Of a stretch of 64,000 bases of DNA, positions 60,899 through 64,000 are shown in pieces. The position numbers and the translations under genes are program-made. The notes under the pieces were generated by a model. The model ran no database searches, was not told where the DNA came from, and saw nothing but the letters and a program-made list of their open reading frames with translations. The stretch comes from Eisenibacter elegans DSM 3317 (GTDB lineage: Bacteria; Bacteroidota; Bacteroidia; Cytophagales; Microscillaceae), in assembly GCF_000430505.1 (NCBI RefSeq), contig NZ_AUMD01000012.1, forward strand, positions 1-64,000, read 5' to 3'. Every line of letters begins with the position of its first letter. The stretch's first letter is position 1.

Positions 60899-62761
60899 AT
60901 GTTCCCAATATATGATGTAATCGTAGTAGGTGCCGGACACGCCGGCTGTGAAGCCGCCGCCGCCGCCGCTCAGATGGGCTCCAAAGTAATGCTCATCACG
61001 ATGGATATGAACAAAATCGCGCAAATGTCGTGCAACCCTGCCATGGGTGGGGTAGCCAAAGGGCAGATAGTGCGCGAGGTAGATGCCCTAGGCGGGATGA
61101 GTGGCATCATTTCAGACAAAACCATGATTCAGTTCCGAATGCTCAACCGCTCCAAAGGCGCTGCCATGTGGAGCCCCCGTTGCCAAAGCGACCGCATGCG
61201 CTTTGCCGAAGAGTGGCGCTTGGCGCTAGAGCAAATGCCCAACGTAGATTTCTGGCAAGAAATGGTTACGGGCATTGTCGTCAAAGATGGGCGCGCCTGT
61301 GGCGTGCGTACCGCTATCGGAGTAGAAATCAATGCCAAGGCCGTTATTCTGACCAATGGCACGTTTATGAACGGCATCATCCATATTGGCGAAAAACAGT
61401 TTGGTGGAGGGCGTATGGGCGAAAAAGCTTCCAAAGGCATCACTGAGCAACTTGTTTCTTTGGGCTTTGAGGCCGGACGGATGAAGACTGGTACACCGCC
61501 ACGCATCGATGGGCGCTCGCTCAATTACGAAGCTATGGAAGAACAACCCGGCGACGAAAACCCCAGCAAGTTCTCTTTTATGGATACCCCGGCGCTGACC
61601 AAACAGCGCAGCTGCCATATTACCTATACCAACCCTGCCGTACACGATATTCTGCAAACAGGCTTCGAGCAGTCCCCTATGTTTACGGGGCGCATTCAAG
61701 GCCTTGGGCCGCGCTATTGCCCTTCGATAGAAGACAAGATCAACCGCTTTGCAGAACGGGACCGCCACCAGATTTTTGTAGAGCCAGAAGGATGGAGCAC
61801 CGTCGAGGTGTATGTGAATGGTTTTTCGACCTCCTTGCCTGAAGATGTGCAATACAAAGCCCTACGATGCATCCCCGGTTTTGAAAATGCCAAGATGTTC
61901 CGCCCCGGCTATGCCATCGAGTATGACTATTTCCCACCCACACAGCTCAAACTCACCCTCGAAACCCAGCTGATAGAAAACCTCTATTTTGCAGGGCAAA
62001 TCAATGGCACTACAGGCTATGAGGAGGCCGCCTGCCAAGGGCTGATGGCCGGCATCAATGCCCACCGCAAAATCCACGAAGAAGAGCCGCTCGTGCTCAA
62101 GCGCTCAGAGGCTTACATAGGCGTACTCATCGACGACCTCGTAAACAAAGGTACTGATGAGCCCTACCGTATGTTTACCTCCCGCGCCGAGTACCGCATC
62201 TTGCTGCGACAAGACAATGCCGACTTGCGCTTGACCGAACTGGCCTATGCGCTGGGCGTAGCCACAGAAGAACGTGTAACCCGTGTACGGGAGAAAAAGC
62301 AGCAAATCGCCGCCCTACAGCAAGCTTTTGAAACCCTCAAAATTCGTACAGAAGAGGCTAACCCTATGCTGGAAGCCATCGGCTCCTCTCCCATACGTGA
62401 AACGACTACCTGTCTGCACCTACTCCGACGACCCAACATCGACTTGGCCTATATGGCACAATATTTTGTCCCCTTGCGCCAACTACTGGAGCAGTATGAC
62501 GGCGAAGTGGTCGATCAGGTAGAGGTGATGACCAAGTACGATAGCTATATCGAAAAAGAGCAAAAAATGGCCGAGCGGATGGCCGAGCTCGAAGACTTGC
62601 GCATCCCACAAGATTTTGACTATGCGCTGTTGCAGGCCATTTCTATCGAAAGCCGCGAAAAACTGCGTAAAATACGTCCCGAAACCATTGGCCAGGCCGC
62701 CCGCATTAGTGGTGTGCGCCCATCGGATATTTCAATTTTGATGGTATATTTGGGGCGATAA
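60899..62761 (+). CDS. mnmG: tRNA uridine-5-carboxymethylaminomethyl modification enzyme MnmG
   Basis: MnmG (GidA), with MnmE, adds the carboxymethylaminomethyl group to wobble U34 of several tRNAs. The 620-residue product has the FAD fold [28 protein letters not shown], the motif [23 protein letters not shown], and [68 protein letters not shown], and [17 protein letters not shown] at the C terminus. The ATG before [10 protein letters not shown] was chosen over an upstream in-frame ATG. Confidence 0.97.
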   Translation: MFPIYDVIVVGAGHAGCEAAAAAAQMGSKVMLITMDMNKIAQMSCNPAMGGVAKGQIVREVDALGGMSGIISDKTMIQFRMLNRSKGAAMWSPRCQSDRMRFAEEWRLALEQMPNVDFWQEMVTGIVVKDGRACGVRTAIGVEINAKAVILTNGTFMNGIIHIGEKQFGGGRMGEKASKGITEQLVSLGFEAGRMKTGTPPRIDGRSLNYEAMEEQPGDENPSKFSFMDTPALTKQRSCHITYTNPAVHDILQTGFEQSPMFTGRIQGLGPRYCPSIEDKINRFAERDRHQIFVEPEGWSTVEVYVNGFSTSLPEDVQYKALRCIPGFENAKMFRPGYAIEYDYFPPTQLKLTLETQLIENLYFAGQINGTTGYEEAACQGLMAGINAHRKIHEEEPLVLKRSEAYIGVLIDDLVNKGTDEPYRMFTSRAEYRILLRQDNADLRLTELAYALGVATEERVTRVREKKQQIAALQQAFETLKIRTEEANPMLEAIGSSPIRETTTCLHLLRRPNIDLAYMAQYFVPLRQLLEQYDGEVVDQVEVMTKYDSYIEKEQKMAERMAELEDLRIPQDFDYALLQAISIESREKLRKIRPETIGQAARISGVRPSDISILMVYLGR

Positions 62762-62771
62762 GGTTTCTGAA

Positions 62772-62846
62772 TAGGCCAAACTGCGTGGATTCGCCCTAGC
62801 GTGTGCACCTCATTCAGGGCGCTGCCAGTTTGGCCTAGGTTTTTAT
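62772..62846 (+). terminator. Terminator of mnmG
   Basis: TAGGCCAAACTG (62772-62783) and CAGTTTGGCCTA (62825-62836) form a perfect 12-bp stem enclosing an inner hairpin (GCCCT and AGGGC), followed by GGTTTTTATT. It ends only 26 bases before the asnB start, so asnB must be transcribed through it or from a promoter not recognised here. Confidence 0.65.
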
Positions 62847-62871
62847 TGCATCAATCATACTCCCCAAGCCT

Positions 62872-64000
62872 GTGTGTGGAATAACCGGTATTTTTGCCTT
62901 CAATGAGCTAGGCCGCCTGTTCAGTATCAACCTAGCTGCCGCCCTTCAGACCCTCGACAAGCGTGGGCCTGATTTTTCCAGACAATACCTCGACGGGCGC
63001 GTATGCCTTGGCCATAGCCGCCTATCTGTGATAGACCCCAGCCCCGAGGCGCACCAACCGATGAGTACGGACGACGGACGCTACACCTTAGTGTTTAATG
63101 GGGAAATTTATAACTATCGCCAACTGCGCCAAGAGTTACAAAGTGGCGGCCTTGTTTTCCAAACACAATCCGATACCGAGGTAGTACTACAGGCGCTTAT
63201 CCGATGGCGCGAAGAGGCGCTGCCCAAGCTGGAGGGAATGTTTGCCTTCTGTTTTTATGACCAAGCCCGCCAAGAACTACTGCTAGCACGCGACCCACTG
63301 GGAGTCAAGCCGTTACTCTATTATGTAGATGAGGACAAATTCCTGTTTGGCTCAGAGATGAAAGCCTTGTTGCGCTTTGGCGCAGAGCGTGAGCTCGATT
63401 ACCTCAGCCTCAAACAATATTTTCATCTACACTATGTGCCTGCTCCTTATACAATGATAGAAGGAGTGCGCAAACTACAACCCGGGCACTGGCTGCGCGT
63501 GCGCAAACAAGAACTGAAGACAGAGGCATATTATCGAATACCCAAAAACTACCTCATCGCAGCCGATACAATCAGGAATTATGACCAAGCTCAGGCGCGC
63601 TTGCGAACAACCTTAGAAGCCTCGGTACAAGAACAACTCGTGGCCGATGTGCCCTTGGGGACTTTTCTGAGCGGAGGCATTGACTCTTCCATCATTACGG
63701 CCTTGGCTGCCCGCCACAAGCCCGACCTCGAAGCTTTTTCGATTGGCTACACAGATGCCGCTTTTTTCGATGAGACACCCTATGCGCAGGCTGTGGCCAA
63801 AAAACTGGGCATCCAACACCATATCGTCAAGCTCAGTACCCAAGACCTCTACAACCACCTCGAAGAGGTATTGGCCTATCTTGATGAGCCTTTTGCAGAC
63901 TCTTCGGCCTTGGCTGTCTACCTGCTCAGCAAACATACCCGCAAACATCTCACTGTAGCGCTTTCGGGCGATGGGGGCGATGAACTTTTTGGAGGCTACC
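62872..64000 (+). CDS. asnB: Asparagine synthase (glutamine-hydrolysing), 5' part
   Basis: AsnB makes asparagine from aspartate and glutamine. The frame starts with GTG and reads (V/M)CGITGIFAFNELG, where Cys 2 is the glutaminase nucleophile, so the GTG is the correct start and no ATG is possible there. It continues through LDKRGPDFS, LGHSRLSVID, LVFNGEIYNYRQLR, DTEVVLQAL, LLARDPLGVKPLLYY and FGSEMKALL, which are glutaminase-domain motifs, then the ATP-binding loop FLSGGIDSSIITALAA near residue 265 and VALSGDGGDELFGGY at the window edge. About 376 codons are present; the C-terminal part lies outside. It could also be a homologous amidotransferase used in glycan synthesis, since family members are similar. 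Confidence 0.93.
   Translation, partial: MCGITGIFAFNELGRLFSINLAAALQTLDKRGPDFSRQYLDGRVCLGHSRLSVIDPSPEAHQPMSTDDGRYTLVFNGEIYNYRQLRQELQSGGLVFQTQSDTEVVLQALIRWREEALPKLEGMFAFCFYDQARQELLLARDPLGVKPLLYYVDEDKFLFGSEMKALLRFGAERELDYLSLKQYFHLHYVPAPYTMIEGVRKLQPGHWLRVRKQELKTEAYYRIPKNYLIAADTIRNYDQAQARLRTTLEASVQEQLVADVPLGTFLSGGIDSSIITALAARHKPDLEAFSIGYTDAAFFDETPYAQAVAKKLGIQHHIVKLSTQDLYNHLEEVLAYLDEPFADSSALAVYLLSKHTRKHLTVALSGDGGDELFGGY

Noticed and set aside
61226-61852. 208-residue open frame antisense to mnmG
   Set aside because: Same reason: it lies wholly within a conserved gene and shows no protein family features.

Overview
The window is a chromosome segment of an aerobic or microaerobic member of the Bacteroidetes, most likely in the Cytophagales. 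The evidence is a fused CcoNO cbb3 oxidase, a three-gene SdhCAB set of Bacteroidetes type, TonB-dependent receptors with an N-terminal carboxypeptidase-regulatory-like domain, DUF2480, a kynurenine 3-monooxygenase, genes without Shine-Dalgarno sites, and several promoters of the form TTTG-N19..21-TAnnTTTG. I do not name a species.

Layout. 1-250: a 5S rRNA gene and its terminator (end of an rrn operon). 480-9.5 kb: housekeeping and envelope genes (lipoprotein, mtgA, FkbM methyltransferase, metF, a TonB receptor, mtaB). 9.5-16.8 kb: a minus-strand cytochrome cbb3 oxidase cluster (ccoNO, ccoQ, ccoP, ccoG, ccoH, SafE-like protein), followed by DUF2480 and a small membrane protein. A TGAC-N4-GTCA palindrome sits directly upstream of the ccoNO promoter. 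16.9-24 kb: amidase, PspC-domain protein, a probably abundant TPR lipoprotein, a small lipoprotein, a 604-residue protein with four copies of an unfamiliar DDHPD repeat, and a type II toxin-antitoxin pair. 24-31.8 kb: a six-gene minus-strand cluster (small Cys-containing membrane protein, TonB receptor, MbnP-like lipoprotein, di-heme MbnH-like cytochrome, CDICGCG outer-membrane protein, PepSY membrane protein) that looks like a copper acquisition or handling system. 31.9-37.1 kb: DUF1684 lipoprotein, acyltransferase, sdhCAB. 37.5-49.9 kb: kmo, a PNPOx-like protein, peroxiredoxin, rsmA, SPFH protein, MBL hydrolase, ispE, a GH106-like glycosidase, small envelope proteins, sixA and an outer-membrane protein.

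50.1-52 kb is the most unusual part. After a stand-alone response regulator lies an AT-rich gene closely resembling the macrolide-lincosamide-streptogramin B resistance methyltransferase Erm(F). It is flanked by two imperfect hairpins carrying GTTATGC and GCATAAC, which resemble integron attC sites; the whole looks like a captured gene cassette. 52-64 kb: OmpA lipoprotein, orphan TolC, a candidate small RNA with its own promoter, palindromic operator and terminator, MATE transporter, panB, OsmC protein, an isolated sufB, mnmG, and the start of asnB running off the end.

Three families of small non-coding repeats with inverted termini (MITE- or REP-like) are scattered in intergenic regions: family 1 (133 bp, at 7.9 and 58.2 kb), family 2 (about 190 bp, at 58.8 kb with a truncated copy at 37.2 kb) and family 3 (about 103 bp, at 23.3 and 56.8 kb, plus fragments). 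No transposase gene, tRNA or CRISPR array was recognised.
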